Source: Chloroflexota bacterium (GTDB taxonomy: Bacteria; Chloroflexota; Dormibacteria; Dormibacterales; Dormibacteraceae). Taken from it: DNA of 47,618 nucleotides. The notes under the pieces are model-generated. The model made no database searches, was not told where the DNA came from, and saw only the letters and a program-made list of their open reading frames with translations. A program made the translations under genes and the position numbers. Below, piece after piece: positions 15,368 through 22,866 of this stretch. The stretch is from positions 1 to 47,618 of the forward strand of contig VBGR01000059.1 of NCBI GenBank assembly GCA_005880695.1, in the 5' to 3' direction. The stretch's first letter is position 1; the number at the start of each line of letters is the position of its first letter.

Positions 15368-17626
15368 GTGAAAACACCGGCTCATTCAGCGCGCTACCGG
15401 CGCGCCCAGATCGGCCAGGCCATACCCCTCATCGCAATGATGATGGTGGTCCTGTTAGGCCTGCTCGGCCTGGCGATGGACTCCGGCCGCGGCTACGTCG
15501 ACCGCCGGGAGCTGCAGAACTCCGATGACGCTGCCACCCTCGCAGCCGCCGACTACTTCCAGAACTATGGCGATTCGGCCGGCGCCTCGCAGCTGGGCGT
15601 CTCTGTCTACGCGCAGAACGAACGGATCGCGAACGTGGGCTCACCCACCTATTTCGCAAGCAACCCGCAGACGTATAGCTTCCCCAGCGATCTCAGTCAT
15701 TCGCTCTCCATTGCGATCACGCAAAACAACTTCGCCGGCACGGTTTTCACACTCACCGCCAAGCACTACATCCCGCTCTCGATCATGCAGGTGCTCGGCC
15801 TTGGCAGCCAGCTCTCCGTGTCCGTCATCGCCAAGGCCGTGGTCGGGAACCAGAGTTCCACGCCGGCCCTTCTCACCCTCGACCAGACCTGCCCGGGCGG
15901 AAGCTCGCTCACGCTGCAGGGGAGCACCACGGTTACAGTGCACGGCGACATCTACTCGGATGGCGGCACCAGCATGGGTGGGTCGTCGGGGTTCATCGTG
16001 GCGGGCAATGCCTATTCGCGCTGTGACCCGAACGGCGCCCTCAACAACATCACCTACTACTGCTACAACGCCGATCCGACAGTGCCCCCCTATCCGCCGC
16101 CCTGCTTCCCCGGTGACCAGGTCGGTGGTCCCAACGCCGGAGCTCCGATCATCCCGGACCCGGGCTATCCCGGTGGTAATGCGTCGCTCTATCCGAACGT
16201 CTACGGAGCGCCCGGCAACAACGTCGAGCTCCAGCCGGGTACCTATACAGGTTTCAGCATCAATGGTGGCGGCGGCTGCGATTGGCTGGCTCCGGGCATT
16301 TACACGATGCAGAGCGGGTTCACCGATCACGGCCACCAGACCAGCAACATGCTGAAGCCACCCGACGAGCCCGTTTGGTACGACAACACACAGCGTTCCG
16401 CCACCCAGTTCTTCGACGCCGGCGGATGTGCTCCCAACCCAGGTTTCACACTCGCCTCGGTCGTCTCCGGCGCTGGTGGTACGCGGCCCCTGAAGCCCGC
16501 CAACAATGTTCCCGGTTGGGGGATCGAAGTCACCTCGGTTCGAGCCGACTGGTATCCACCCAGTGGCCAGCCCGGTGCGGCCGACTATCGCCGGGAGTCA
16601 GCCCCGTCAATGTGCCGGACGATCCCGATCGATGGCGTCTCGAAAGGCTTCCAGATCACTATCAACAAGTTGCTGGGTGCCCAGGGTTACAACATCTACG
16701 CCAGCCCTAGCGGTTGCTCAGGTCCCTTTGGCTACATCGGCACCTTGAACATCGGCTCGAGCTACCCGTCGAGCGTCACCTCCCAGTACGATTCCAGCAA
16801 CGTCCCCACCCCGTTCAACCCCTCAGGAGTGCAATGCGCCTACCCGACACCCGGCGTTTTCGTCCCCTCACAACCGCCCGTCGGCTGCGCCCCGCCAGAT
16901 GGTGAGACGGCACCGTACAGCCAGGTCTTTGCGTACACGAACCAGGCCCTGAGCTCTGGCAGCACGTACAACGCGATCGCGGTCGACAGCGCGCAGGGAT
17001 TCACAGTCGGCATGGTCGTCACGCTTGCCAACGGGACCGGCAAGAACCAATCCCTGGTGGTAGCCGCAGGATCAGGCGCGACCACCCTCTCCGTGAACCC
17101 GTTCGTTGCGCTCAACAACTATCCAATCAATGCCTACGTCGCGGGACCCTTCCCTTCGCCGGCCATTCCCAACGGCGAGCCCCCGAAGGGCATCCTTCCG
17201 CGTGGCGATCGCGCCAACGAGAACCAGTGCTGGTCTCAGGCCACCGGTAACGCGATCCAGCCCTGCAACGGCGCCACCGTCACTCCCGGCGGGGTGCAGT
17301 TCCAGTTCCCGACTACCAATGACTGTCTCGACGAGAACGGCAACGGGGGCACCGAAATTTTCTCGGGCAGGCAGTACGACTTCATCGTGCTCTGGTTCTC
17401 GCCTCAGAACCAGTGCTCACCGCGCCTCAACGGAGGATCCTTCACGCAGTACATCGGAACGATGTACATGCCGGCCGCCAACCTCACCATCAATGGCGGC
17501 AATAAGGCCCCGGTGGCCGGCCAGGTGATCGCCTACACCACTTACTTCAGCGGCAACGCGGGAATCAGCATCGATTACAACCCGGACACCGCTCCGGCCC
17601 CGCCCGCCGCCCGCCTCATCCTGTAA
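15368..17626 (+). CDS. TadG-like protein with a large secreted ectodomain
   Basis: The GTG start gives a 752-residue protein. The N-terminal ~150 residues form a Tad (TadG/flp-associated) module: QIGQAIPLIAMMMVVLLG, LAMDSGRGYVDRRELQNSDD and AATLAAADYF, which is the helix plus ND-A-A-A-A pattern of the family. The rest is a long exported region rich in Gly, Asn, Pro, Ser and Cys pairs, with beta-helix-like text (SLTLQGSTTVTVHGDIYS and a late LTINGGNKAPVAGQVIAYT). It probably protrudes from the cell, anchored by the N-terminal helix, perhaps as an adhesin or pilus-tip component. TadG proteins are usually shorter (often 400-600 residues). It completes the operon with the two TadE genes. No catalytic motif recognised. 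Confidence 0.75.
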   Translation: MKTPAHSARYRRAQIGQAIPLIAMMMVVLLGLLGLAMDSGRGYVDRRELQNSDDAATLAAADYFQNYGDSAGASQLGVSVYAQNERIANVGSPTYFASNPQTYSFPSDLSHSLSIAITQNNFAGTVFTLTAKHYIPLSIMQVLGLGSQLSVSVIAKAVVGNQSSTPALLTLDQTCPGGSSLTLQGSTTVTVHGDIYSDGGTSMGGSSGFIVAGNAYSRCDPNGALNNITYYCYNADPTVPPYPPPCFPGDQVGGPNAGAPIIPDPGYPGGNASLYPNVYGAPGNNVELQPGTYTGFSINGGGGCDWLAPGIYTMQSGFTDHGHQTSNMLKPPDEPVWYDNTQRSATQFFDAGGCAPNPGFTLASVVSGAGGTRPLKPANNVPGWGIEVTSVRADWYPPSGQPGAADYRRESAPSMCRTIPIDGVSKGFQITINKLLGAQGYNIYASPSGCSGPFGYIGTLNIGSSYPSSVTSQYDSSNVPTPFNPSGVQCAYPTPGVFVPSQPPVGCAPPDGETAPYSQVFAYTNQALSSGSTYNAIAVDSAQGFTVGMVVTLANGTGKNQSLVVAAGSGATTLSVNPFVALNNYPINAYVAGPFPSPAIPNGEPPKGILPRGDRANENQCWSQATGNAIQPCNGATVTPGGVQFQFPTTNDCLDENGNGGTEIFSGRQYDFIVLWFSPQNQCSPRLNGGSFTQYIGTMYMPAANLTINGGNKAPVAGQVIAYTTYFSGNAGISIDYNPDTAPAPPAARLIL

Positions 17627-17724
17627 GCCGGTCGGGGCCGCGCAGCCGGCGCGGAGCGCGACCACGGCGAGGACTGGGATAGAGCATCAGGCTGGGATCC
17701 CGTCGCTGCGTCTAGCCCGAAGTC

Positions 17725-18708
17725 TTAGCCCACTCTCTTTCTGGGGTGCGGCCGGACCCGCGACTTACGCGCCGGCGCAGACTTTGTCACGACGCCGGGC
17801 AAGGTGGGCAGTTTCTGTTTCAGCTTCAGCACCGGCTCGAAGATGTCGCCCGTGTCCGCCACCCGCTTCAGCACCTGATCGGAAAGGAAGACGAGCCGCT
17901 GCGGATCGCCTGAGTCACGGCAGGCCTGGACCTCCTCCCAAGTGACCGGCGTCGAGACCGTCGGGCGTTCGCGCGCCCGCAGCGAGTAGACGGTGATGGT
18001 CGTCTTGATGCGGTCGTTCTGGCTCCAGTCCACGAACACCTTCCCCTCGCGCGCGACCTTGCTCATCTTGGAGAGGATCAGGTCCGGGTGCTGCTTCTCG
18101 AGCACCTCCGCCAGCGCGTGGGCGAAGGGCTTGGTGTCGTCATAAGTGACTGGTGTGTTCAGCGGCACGTAGAGCTGCAGCCCTTTAGAGCCTGAGGTCT
18201 TGGCGAAGCTTTCGAGCTTCAGGTCCGCCAGGATGTCGCGAATCCAAAGCCCGACCTGGCAGCACTGCACGATGTTGGCCGGTGGACCCGGGTCGAGGTC
18301 GTAGACCATCATCGTCGGCTGGTTGACCTCGGACGCGAGGCAGAGGTTGGTGTGCAGCTCAAGATCGGCCAGGTTGGCCAGCCAGACCAGCGTGGGGAGG
18401 TCGTTGCAGACCGTGAAGTCGACGTTGCGCTGGTTGCCGAAGCTCCAGACCGCCTGCGTCTTAACCCAGTCCGGCCGGTGCTTGGGACTCTGCTTTTCGA
18501 AAAAGTAGTCCTGGTCGACGCCGTTCGGATAGCGCTTCAGCGTGAGGAGTCGTTCCTTCAGGTGCGGCAGCAGCCAGGGCGAGATTCGCGTGTAGTAGTC
18601 GATCACCTGCCCCTTGGTGAAGCCCGTGGCCGGGTAGAGGACCTTATCGAGGTTCGAGAGCTTGAGCTGGCGGCCCTCGACTACGACTTCGACTGTGGAC
18701 GGGCTCAC
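17725..18708 (-). CDS. ligD: Stand-alone LigD polymerase (primase-like) domain
   Basis: This is an archaeo-eukaryotic-primase-type polymerase of bacterial non-homologous end joining: KLSNLDKVLYPATGFTKGQ at the N-terminus, a YFFEKQSPKHRPDW motif, the catalytic acidic pair in MMVYDLDPG (D137, D139), TSGSKGLQLYVPL and a third Asp in VFVDWSQND (D227). It fills gaps and adds ribonucleotides at Ku-bound double-strand ends. It has only the POL domain (327 residues); the ligase and 3'-phosphoesterase domains of full LigD are absent. The GTG start overlaps the Ku stop (GTGA), so the two are coupled. The C-terminus is a basic tail (RKSRVRPHPRKRV). Confidence 0.93.
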   Translation of the reverse strand: MSPSTVEVVVEGRQLKLSNLDKVLYPATGFTKGQVIDYYTRISPWLLPHLKERLLTLKRYPNGVDQDYFFEKQSPKHRPDWVKTQAVWSFGNQRNVDFTVCNDLPTLVWLANLADLELHTNLCLASEVNQPTMMVYDLDPGPPANIVQCCQVGLWIRDILADLKLESFAKTSGSKGLQLYVPLNTPVTYDDTKPFAHALAEVLEKQHPDLILSKMSKVAREGKVFVDWSQNDRIKTTITVYSLRARERPTVSTPVTWEEVQACRDSGDPQRLVFLSDQVLKRVADTGDIFEPVLKLKQKLPTLPGVVTKSAPARKSRVRPHPRKRVG

Positions 18709-19544
18709 GCGCTCCTGCGCTTACGCGCCCGAGCGGGCTTCGCCTCCTCGGCCGGCGCCTCGTCGCGCCTGTCCTTGGCCGCCGCCAGGCTGGCTTCCAG
18801 GGCGGCCATCAGGTCGACCACCGGAGCCTGCTCCTCTTCGACGGCCGCCACCGCGATCTCCTGGCCGGCCGCCTTCTTCTCGATCAGCTCCAGCACCCGT
18901 TCGCGGTAGTCGTCCCGGTACTGCTCGGGTCGCCACTCGGAGGTCAGCGACTCGATCAGCTGGTTGGCCATCTTGAGCTCCCGCTCGCTGACCTCGACGT
19001 CCTCCGGCAGGTCCTCCAGCTGGTCCGTGGAGACGACCTCGTCGGCGTAGAGCATCGAGGACATCGAAAGCGCGTCCTCGAGCGGACGGAGCGCGACCAG
19101 GTGCTGCTTTTGACGCAGGACGACGCGTGCGATGGCTACCTTCTTCGACTCCCGCATAGCCTCGAGCAAGAGCCGGTACGCCTTGCTCGCGCCCTTCTCG
19201 GGTACCAGGTAGTAAGTCGAATCGAAGTAGACGGGGTCGATCTCGTCGAGCTCGACGAAGTCCTGGATGTCGATGGTTCGCGTCGCCTTTGGATCGAGCG
19301 AGTCGAGCTCCTCGGGGGTGATCAAGACATAGCGGTCGCGCGAGACTTCGTAGCCCTTGACGATGTGCTCGAGCGGAACCTCTTCGCCATCCTTGGAGCA
19401 GACCCGCTTCTGCTGGATGCGGGCGCCGTCGGCGTCATGCAGCTGGTGGAAACGGACGTCTTTCTTGGATGTGGCACCGAAAAGTTTGACCGGGACGTTG
19501 ACGAGCCCGAAACTGATCGACCCGCTCCAGATGGCTCTGGGCAT
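18705..19544 (-). CDS. ku: Ku DNA end-binding protein
   Basis: This 279-residue bacterial Ku opens with the standard MPRAIWSGSISFGLVNVPVK and has VCSKDGEEVP, KGYEV..RYVLITPEELDSLDP, FDSTYYLVPEKGA and a LRPLEDAL..MLYADEV stretch, followed by a Glu/Ala- and Lys/Arg-rich tail (ARARKRRSA). Ku homodimers thread onto broken DNA ends and recruit LigD. A clear AGGAGGT lies upstream on the minus strand about 13 nt before the ATG. It is translationally coupled to the LigD polymerase gene downstream. Length and motifs are those of a complete Ku core plus the extended basic C-terminus seen in many Actinomycetota. Confidence 0.96.
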   Translation of the reverse strand: MPRAIWSGSISFGLVNVPVKLFGATSKKDVRFHQLHDADGARIQQKRVCSKDGEEVPLEHIVKGYEVSRDRYVLITPEELDSLDPKATRTIDIQDFVELDEIDPVYFDSTYYLVPEKGASKAYRLLLEAMRESKKVAIARVVLRQKQHLVALRPLEDALSMSSMLYADEVVSTDQLEDLPEDVEVSERELKMANQLIESLTSEWRPEQYRDDYRERVLELIEKKAAGQEIAVAAVEEEQAPVVDLMAALEASLAAAKDRRDEAPAEEAKPARARKRRSA

Positions 19545-19670
19545 TCTGAAGGAACCTACCTCCTGGCACGACGCGCGGTTGCGCTTTAGGTGCCTAGCAA
19601 ATTCTGGCTCTTACCGGAACCAGTTTACGGCGGCCCGGAATATATCACCTGTCCGGCCCAGCTCTACAAG

Positions 19671-19967
19671 CTAGGTCTTGCGGCGTCCGAAAAAGCCGTT
19701 CGCGGGCCTGGCATGTGCGTGGAAGTGATCCGGGATCTTCCGCATCTCGCCGTCGAGCCACCAGCCCTCCGGGTACTCGCTGTCGGCAACCGCGCCGAGC
19801 CGGCCCAGGAGCACTTCGCGCGTCGGCTCGTCGGGGAGCCCGTGGCTCTTCCAGACCACCATCGGCGTCGAGCAGATCGTGCAGTCGGCGACCCAGCACT
19901 GCTCGTCCTCGTAGTACCAGTGCGTGATTCGTTCCGCGGTGCAGAGCAGGCAGTCCGGGGCCGTCAC
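19671..19967 (-). CDS. Small HIT-like protein with four cysteines and an HxHxH motif
   Basis: This 98-residue protein has DCLLC (C6, C9), CWVADCTIC (C24, C29, C32), PMVVWKSHG and, near the end, IPDHFHAHARP, an HxHxH arrangement like that of histidine-triad (HIT) proteins. It is shorter than typical HIT hydrolases (~110-140), so I call it HIT-like only. The Cys pairs could bind zinc. The start is placed at GTG 19967, with AAGG 8 nt upstream and TAAGGT 7 nt upstream; GTG 19976 is an alternative. An upstream ATG (20045) would overlap the divergent gene and add Arg-rich sequence. Function unknown; its neighbour on the same strand is Ku. Confidence 0.65.
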   Translation of the reverse strand: MTAPDCLLCTAERITHWYYEDEQCWVADCTICSTPMVVWKSHGLPDEPTREVLLGRLGAVADSEYPEGWWLDGEMRKIPDHFHAHARPANGFFGRRKT

Positions 19968-19974
19968 GATCTCC

Positions 19975-19980
19975 ACCTTA
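19975..19980 (-). promoter_or_regulatory. -10 box (TAAGGT) of the HIT-like gene
   Basis: TAAGGT on the minus strand ends 7 nt before GTG 19967, the spacing expected for a leaderless message. The same bases also contain an AAGG that could serve as a ribosome site, so the two readings are not separable by eye. Confidence 0.35.
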
Positions 19981-20037
19981 GGCCACCGCCAGGGAACGGG
20001 GCGACCAGCCCGCCGCCCGCTACGCTGTACGACGGCG

Positions 20038-20877
20038 ATGGGCAAGAGGCGCGTTCAGTCCAAGCAGATCCGGCGCCAGATGCGGCAGATCAAGCCGAAG
20101 CCCCAGGCTGCCCAGCCGACGGCGGCACAGCAGCGCCGCCAGCGGGAGCGCTACGTGGAGTCGGGTGGCTTCCTGCAGGGCTACGCGCCTGAGTTCGTGA
20201 TGCGCCTCGGCTACATCTCCGCCGGGGTGGCCGCGGTCTCCCTGCTGGTCATCGTGGAGCTGATCCTGGGTCCGCTGGCGCCCAAGGGCCTGCCCGTCCG
20301 GATCGTGGCATCCGCCGCCTGGCTGGTTCCGGTCGTTTTCCTGGTCAGCTTCGTGGCGCCGGGCGTCCGGCTGGCGTGGAAGGACCTTCACACGCAGCCG
20401 AAGGTCGTTCAGGGCCAGCTGCTGGGCGCCAGCACCGTCAGCACCTCTTTCGGCCTGGGCATGATCATGCTGCGCACGCGCAGCGGCAACGAGCAGTTCT
20501 TCTGCCCGCCCGAGAAGCTCGCCAAAGTCCCCGGTAACGTGGTGCCGGTCGTCCTCAGCGTGACTCCGAACCTCCGCCACGTGCGGACGGTTTCAGTGAT
20601 GGGCCAGCGGCAGGTGGGACGGCCGGAGCCGCCGGTTCCTGAAGTGGTCCGGCGGCTCCGCCTGCTCCCGATCGCCACTCCGGCTGCCCTCGCCCTCACC
20701 GCGATTCTGGGCGACGACGTGACCGCCTTCCTGCCGTTCCAGCCCGAGGCGCTGCATGCAGTCCTCGCGCTGGCCGTCGGCGCGGTCCTGGCCGGAGGTG
20801 TCTTCGGCGTGTCGTTCCTCTACCAACGACGCCTGGTCGCCGAGGCCCAGGCGCTGGTTCCGGGAGGAGTCGGCTAG
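20038..20877 (+). CDS. Membrane protein of unknown function with a basic N-terminal tail
   Basis: This 279-residue protein begins with a ~45-residue very basic, Gln-rich cytosolic segment (MGKRRVQSKQIRRQMRQIKP) likely to contact nucleic acid or phospholipid. Two hydrophobic helices follow (VAAVSLLVIVELILG; AAWLVPVVFLVSFVAPG), then a soluble middle (residues ~115-210) and two more helices near the C-terminus (AVLALAVGAVLAGGVFGVS). I do not recognise the family. TACGCT (20021-20026) lies 11 nt upstream as a possible -10, giving a very short leader; no Shine-Dalgarno is seen. A strong terminator follows directly. The divergent neighbour is the HIT-like gene. Confidence 0.7.
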   Translation: MGKRRVQSKQIRRQMRQIKPKPQAAQPTAAQQRRQRERYVESGGFLQGYAPEFVMRLGYISAGVAAVSLLVIVELILGPLAPKGLPVRIVASAAWLVPVVFLVSFVAPGVRLAWKDLHTQPKVVQGQLLGASTVSTSFGLGMIMLRTRSGNEQFFCPPEKLAKVPGNVVPVVLSVTPNLRHVRTVSVMGQRQVGRPEPPVPEVVRRLRLLPIATPAALALTAILGDDVTAFLPFQPEALHAVLALAVGAVLAGGVFGVSFLYQRRLVAEAQALVPGGVG

Positions 20878-20880
20878 CTA

Positions 20881-20910
20881 CGTGGGGGAGGCCTGCCTCC
20901 CCCACGCTTT
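20881..20910 (+). terminator. Intrinsic terminator after the basic-tail membrane protein
   Basis: CGTGGGGGAGGC (20881-20892) is followed after CT by its exact complement GCCTCCCCCACG (20895-20906) and then CTTTTAG. The innermost bases must open to form the loop. It lies 4 nt past the stop of the + strand gene. The T-run is short, and on the minus strand no T-run follows, so it acts for the + strand. Confidence 0.8.
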
Positions 20911-20917
20911 TAGTCGG

Positions 20918-21337
20918 CTAGGCGCGCGCTCCCTGCGCGGACCCGGTGTGCATCGGCGTGCTCTCCTCGTGGGGGACCAGGTCGGCGCGGTGCGGGTACA
21001 AGAAGATGAGAAGGCCGGCGAAGATCAACGCGATCACGAACGGGATCACCTGGAAAGGAGCCCCGAAAGCGAAACCGGCGATGACGTCGTAGACCAGGAC
21101 GAGTACGGCGTAGAGGATCGAGATCCGAACCCAGCTGATGTTCTGGGACGGGTTCCAGGCCGCCAGGCAGATGCCGGCGCCGAACGCCATGCCGGCCACC
21201 GAAGCGTGGGTGCCGACCAGGACGTCAACCGGGAACAAGATGTTGCCGAAGCTGCTGAGGGCGGAGCCCGCAATCAGCAGCAGACCCATTAACGCCATCA
21301 CGATCGTGAGAAGTCGTTGCCGCGTAAAGAATGCCAT
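20918..21337 (-). CDS. Small four-helix membrane protein
   Basis: This 139-residue protein has four hydrophobic segments (IVMALMGLLLIAGSAL; THASVAGMAFGAGICLAAW; ILYAVLVLVYDVIAGFAFG; VIPFVIALIFAGLLIFL) and a short polar C-terminus ending in His/Ser/Ala-rich sequence. AGGAGG lies about 13 nt before the ATG on the minus strand. No catalytic or binding motif is visible, and I do not recognise the family. It is divergent from greA across 141 bp, convergent with the previous gene and separated from it by a terminator. Confidence 0.75.
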   Translation of the reverse strand: MAFFTRQRLLTIVMALMGLLLIAGSALSSFGNILFPVDVLVGTHASVAGMAFGAGICLAAWNPSQNISWVRISILYAVLVLVYDVIAGFAFGAPFQVIPFVIALIFAGLLIFLYPHRADLVPHEESTPMHTGSAQGARA

Positions 21338-21465
21338 CGTTTAACCAGAACCTCCTAACGGCGGGAATGTTGGCGCACAGGATAAGCGCATAACGCAGTA
21401 AAAGAGCGACGTAATAGCAATGTTTTCCTTGCGCCTGTTTTCTCGTCGGCCTGGTTACAGTCCTC

Positions 21466-21471
21466 TAGACT
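21466..21471 (+). promoter_or_regulatory. -10 box (TAGACT) of greA
   Basis: TAGACT ends 7 nt before the greA ATG, and no Shine-Dalgarno sequence lies between, so the mRNA is probably leaderless. No convincing -35 hexamer is present at 16-18 bp. Confidence 0.55.
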
Positions 21472-21478
21472 CGGTTAG

Positions 21479-21943
21479 ATGCCAGCAGATGTGCCCATCA
21501 CAGCGGAGGGACTGGCGGCCGTCAAAGCCGAGGTCGAAGAGCTCACCAAGGTTCGCCGGCCGGCCATCGTCGAGAAGATCAAGGCCGCCCGCGAACTCGG
21601 CGACCTGAGTGAGAACTTCGAGTACCACTCGGCCAAGAACGAGCAAGGGTTCATCGAGTCGCGGATCGCCGAACTGGAGGCGATCATCAAGAACCACACG
21701 CTGATCGAAGCCGCGCCACCCTCCGACCACGTTGAGGTCGGCTCCACCGTCCGCTTCCAGGAAGAGGGGGGCCCGGAGGAGGCGTACCGGATCGTGGGAC
21801 CGGCGGAGGCGGACCCAAAAAACGGCAGGGTTAGCTTCGAATCCGCGATCGGGAAGGCGATGCTCGGCAAGCGGCCCGGCCAGAGCGTCGAGGTGGAGAC
21901 CCCGGGCGGGTCCTACACGGTCAAGATCCTGGCGATCGAATAA
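21479..21943 (+). CDS. greA: Transcription elongation factor GreA
   Basis: This 154-residue GreA/GreB-family factor has an N-terminal coiled coil (PITAEGLAAVKAEVEELTK) and the acidic tip GDLSENFEYHSAKNEQGF, which reaches through the RNA polymerase secondary channel to stimulate cleavage of backtracked RNA. The C-terminal FKBP-like domain has VGSTVRFQ, RIVGPAEADPKNGRVS and SAIGKAMLGKRPGQSVEVETPGG. Length and motifs are normal. The start codon has a -10-like TAGACT 7 nt upstream instead of a ribosome site. Its 3' end overlaps the convergent cation-efflux gene by 23 bp. Confidence 0.97.
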   Translation: MPADVPITAEGLAAVKAEVEELTKVRRPAIVEKIKAARELGDLSENFEYHSAKNEQGFIESRIAELEAIIKNHTLIEAAPPSDHVEVGSTVRFQEEGGPEEAYRIVGPAEADPKNGRVSFESAIGKAMLGKRPGQSVEVETPGGSYTVKILAIE

Positions 21944-22838
21944 TCAGCTCCTCGGGAGCCCCGCCGTGGAGGTCATCCTTGCAGGGGTGGCAGTACTCGA
22001 CCTGGATCGTGGTATGGCCGATCCGGAACCGCTTGTCGAGCCGGCTGGAGAGGTCGGCCACCAGGTGCTCGGCGTCGGCCAGCGACCGCTCGCTGAGCAC
22101 CAGATGGGCGCTCAGCGCCACCTCTTCGGGCGAAAGCGACCAGACGTGCAGGTCGTGCACGCCGTCCACGCCGGCGCTGGACAGGATCTCCGACTGGACA
22201 TCGCGCAGCTTCATGCCGCGCGGCGTGGACTCGAGGAGGATGTCGACGGTCTGGATCACGATCCGGAGGGCGCCCCAGGCGATCAAGGCGGCGATGGCGA
22301 TCGAGAGCAGGGGGTCGATGAAGAGCCAACCGGTCAACAGGATCACCGCTCCGGCGACCACGACGCCGACGGAGGCGGCGATGTCGCCGACCACGTGGAG
22401 CATCGCGGCCCTGACGTTGATGCCGCCGCCGGCGTTGTGCAGCCGGAAGCCCACGAACGCGTTGATCGCGATCCCGGCGAGCGCGCTCACGATGACGATC
22501 CCGCCGGTAACTGGCTCCGGGTGCAGGAACCTCCGCGCCGCCTCGTAGCCGATCCCGCCCACGAGCAGGATCAGGGTGGCGCCGTTCACCATCGCCGCCA
22601 GGATCTCGACTCGCTGATAGCCGTATGTGCGCCGGGCGTCAGCCGGCCGCTCGCCCTGGCTGACCGCGAACCAGGCCAGGCCCAGCGCAAACACGTCGGT
22701 CAGCACGTGGCCGGCGTCGGAGAGCAGCGCGAGTGAGTGCGAGAGCAGGCCACCCGCCAGCTCGATGACGAGCACCACGGCGGTCAGACCGAGCGCCAGC
22801 AGGAGACGGTTACCTGCTCGAGAAGATCCTTCTGACAT
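21921..22838 (-). CDS. CDF-family divalent cation efflux protein (CzcD/ZitB-like)
   Basis: This 305-residue cation diffusion facilitator has six predicted helices with the metal-site residues in SDAGHVLTD (helix 2, HxxxD) and MLHVVGDIAAS (helix 5, HxxxD), a short His-poor loop between helices 4 and 5, and a C-terminal cytosolic domain (GVDGVHDLHVWSLSPEEVALSAHL). The HxxxD/HxxxD pattern suits Zn(II)-type exporters working as proton antiporters. The C-terminus adds YCHPCKDD, a CxxC-like pair. It is divergent from the M24 peptidase gene across 28 bp that hold a symmetric -10-like sequence. Confidence 0.93.
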   Translation of the reverse strand: MSEGSSRAGNRLLLALGLTAVVLVIELAGGLLSHSLALLSDAGHVLTDVFALGLAWFAVSQGERPADARRTYGYQRVEILAAMVNGATLILLVGGIGYEAARRFLHPEPVTGGIVIVSALAGIAINAFVGFRLHNAGGGINVRAAMLHVVGDIAASVGVVVAGAVILLTGWLFIDPLLSIAIAALIAWGALRIVIQTVDILLESTPRGMKLRDVQSEILSSAGVDGVHDLHVWSLSPEEVALSAHLVLSERSLADAEHLVADLSSRLDKRFRIGHTTIQVEYCHPCKDDLHGGAPEELIIRSPGS

Positions 22839-22848
22839 TACGTTGCCT

Positions 22849-22855
22849 TAGCCTA
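22849..22855. promoter_or_regulatory. Symmetric -10-like element between divergent CDF and M24 genes
   Basis: The 28-bp intergenic stretch contains TTAGCCTAA, which is nearly self-complementary. It reads TAGCCT toward the M24 gene (12 nt before its ATG) and TAGGCT toward the CDF gene (11 nt before its ATG). That would give 5' leaders of only about 4-6 nt on both sides. This is a second example in this window of one short symmetric box serving two divergent genes. Confidence 0.45.
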
Positions 22856-22866
22856 AGTCTCCCCAC

